A DNA stretch of 64,000 nucleotides from assembly GCA_035235625.1 (NCBI GenBank), contig CP141140.1, forward strand, positions 372,001 through 436,000. Direction: 5' to 3'. Every line of letters starts with the position of its first letter. The first letter of the stretch is position 1. The position numbers and the translations under genes are program-made. This DNA comes from Saururus chinensis (lineage: Eukaryota > Streptophyta > Magnoliopsida > Piperales > Saururaceae). Of the stretch, positions 63,686 to 64,000 are shown in pieces. The notes beneath the pieces were generated by a model. The model was not told the origin of the DNA. It searched no databases and saw nothing but the letters and a program-made list of their open reading frames with translations.

Positions 63686-64000
63686 AAGGATGAGATTGAA
63701 AGACTAGTGCATGAGAGACTCACTGTAAGAATAATTCAGCCTAGCATGAGTCAATATTCTCCCCTAAACTTGACTTATGCTAAACTTGACTTACGCTTGG
63801 GATATCACCAAATCCGGATGCACCCTTCTATTATGCATAAGACAGCCTTTCGAACACAAGATGGCCATTGCGAGTTTTTCGTCATGTCATTTGGTCTCTT
63901 TAATGCACGGACCACTTTCCGAAGCCTCATGAATGATATTTTTAGGCCTTTTCTTCGGAAGTTTGTGTTGGTCTTCTTCCACAACATTATGATTTACAGT
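63686..64000 (+). pseudogene. Ty3/gypsy reverse transcriptase, partial and catalytically dead
   Basis: An open 105-codon stretch reaches the window edge. It has [45 protein letters not shown] and [16 protein letters not shown]. The two catalytic aspartates of the FxDD box are replaced by H and N. The block between SQYSPL and KLDLRLGY, normally about 20 residues longer (VRKKDGSWR region), is deleted. The linker upstream (63424-63693) is in a different frame. Confidence 0.92.

Larger units (their letters stand above)
61500..64000 (+). mobile_element. Ty3/gypsy retrotransposon, decayed, running off the window
   Basis: A presumed LTR ends ATATCA at 61814. TGGTATCAGAACC (61818-61830) is the primer-binding site for Met tRNA. 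Gag, protease-linker and reverse-transcriptase remnants follow in the right order. The gag-protease order and the residues around HAYSGTNEPHTFRLQG fit chromovirus-type gypsy elements. The LTR start was not located and the 3' part lies outside the window. Confidence 0.85.

Overview
This window is flowering-plant nuclear DNA. The evidence is intron-bearing genes with GT-AG borders, a plant-type S-adenosylmethionine synthetase, a plastid-type argininosuccinate synthase, and a dense, nested load of LTR retrotransposons, MITEs and TIR transposons. The species cannot be told from the sequence. Nothing bacterial, organellar or ribosomal was seen.

Genes. Two host genes look real, both on the minus strand. 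(1) An S-adenosylmethionine synthetase (4947-6131) has one uninterrupted 394-codon coding exon, a probable 5'-UTR intron and a TATA box near 7022. (2) An argininosuccinate synthase is spread over 39805-47272. Eight exons join in frame to 447 codons, but the exon carrying the start codon was not found. Its 4.85-kb intron holds a Ty3/gypsy element (42342-46045, TSD CAATC) that itself contains a Ty1/copia piece. A third gene is present only as a fragment: five exons from the middle of a clathrin heavy-chain gene (33711-35197) with two nonsense codons. They lie inside a 4.1-kb TIR element flanked by TTA (33270-37354), which looks like gene capture by a PIF/Harbinger-type transposon.

Layout. 1-4085: end of a long LTR, GA-rich arrays, and a CACTA-like remnant full of short palindromes. 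4086-7030: the SAM synthetase gene. 8600-16682: an old LTR split by a second LTR (9664-11568), then a complete solo LTR (13255-16682, TSD ATATT). 17150-18810: a Mutator-like element with a perfect 9-bp TSD and a nested hAT-type MITE. 20477-28330: copia fragments, one gag split by a 4.8-kb LTR-like insertion (22875-27673). 28355-32051: another solo LTR. 33270-37354: the capture element. 39805-47272: argininosuccinate synthase. 48004-52735: nested TIR elements, including a hAT with a perfect 8-bp TSD. 53230-59839: an LTR (TSD CATTT) that contains a copy of the 3.4-kb LTR family and a 425-bp inverted repeat. 61500-64000: a decayed Ty3/gypsy element running off the window.

The LTR insertions in the left half and at 53-60 kb mostly lack internal domains, so solo-LTR formation by unequal recombination appears to dominate here. 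The two host genes are linked biochemically only loosely (methionine and arginine metabolism). Their proximity suggests no operon-like relationship.
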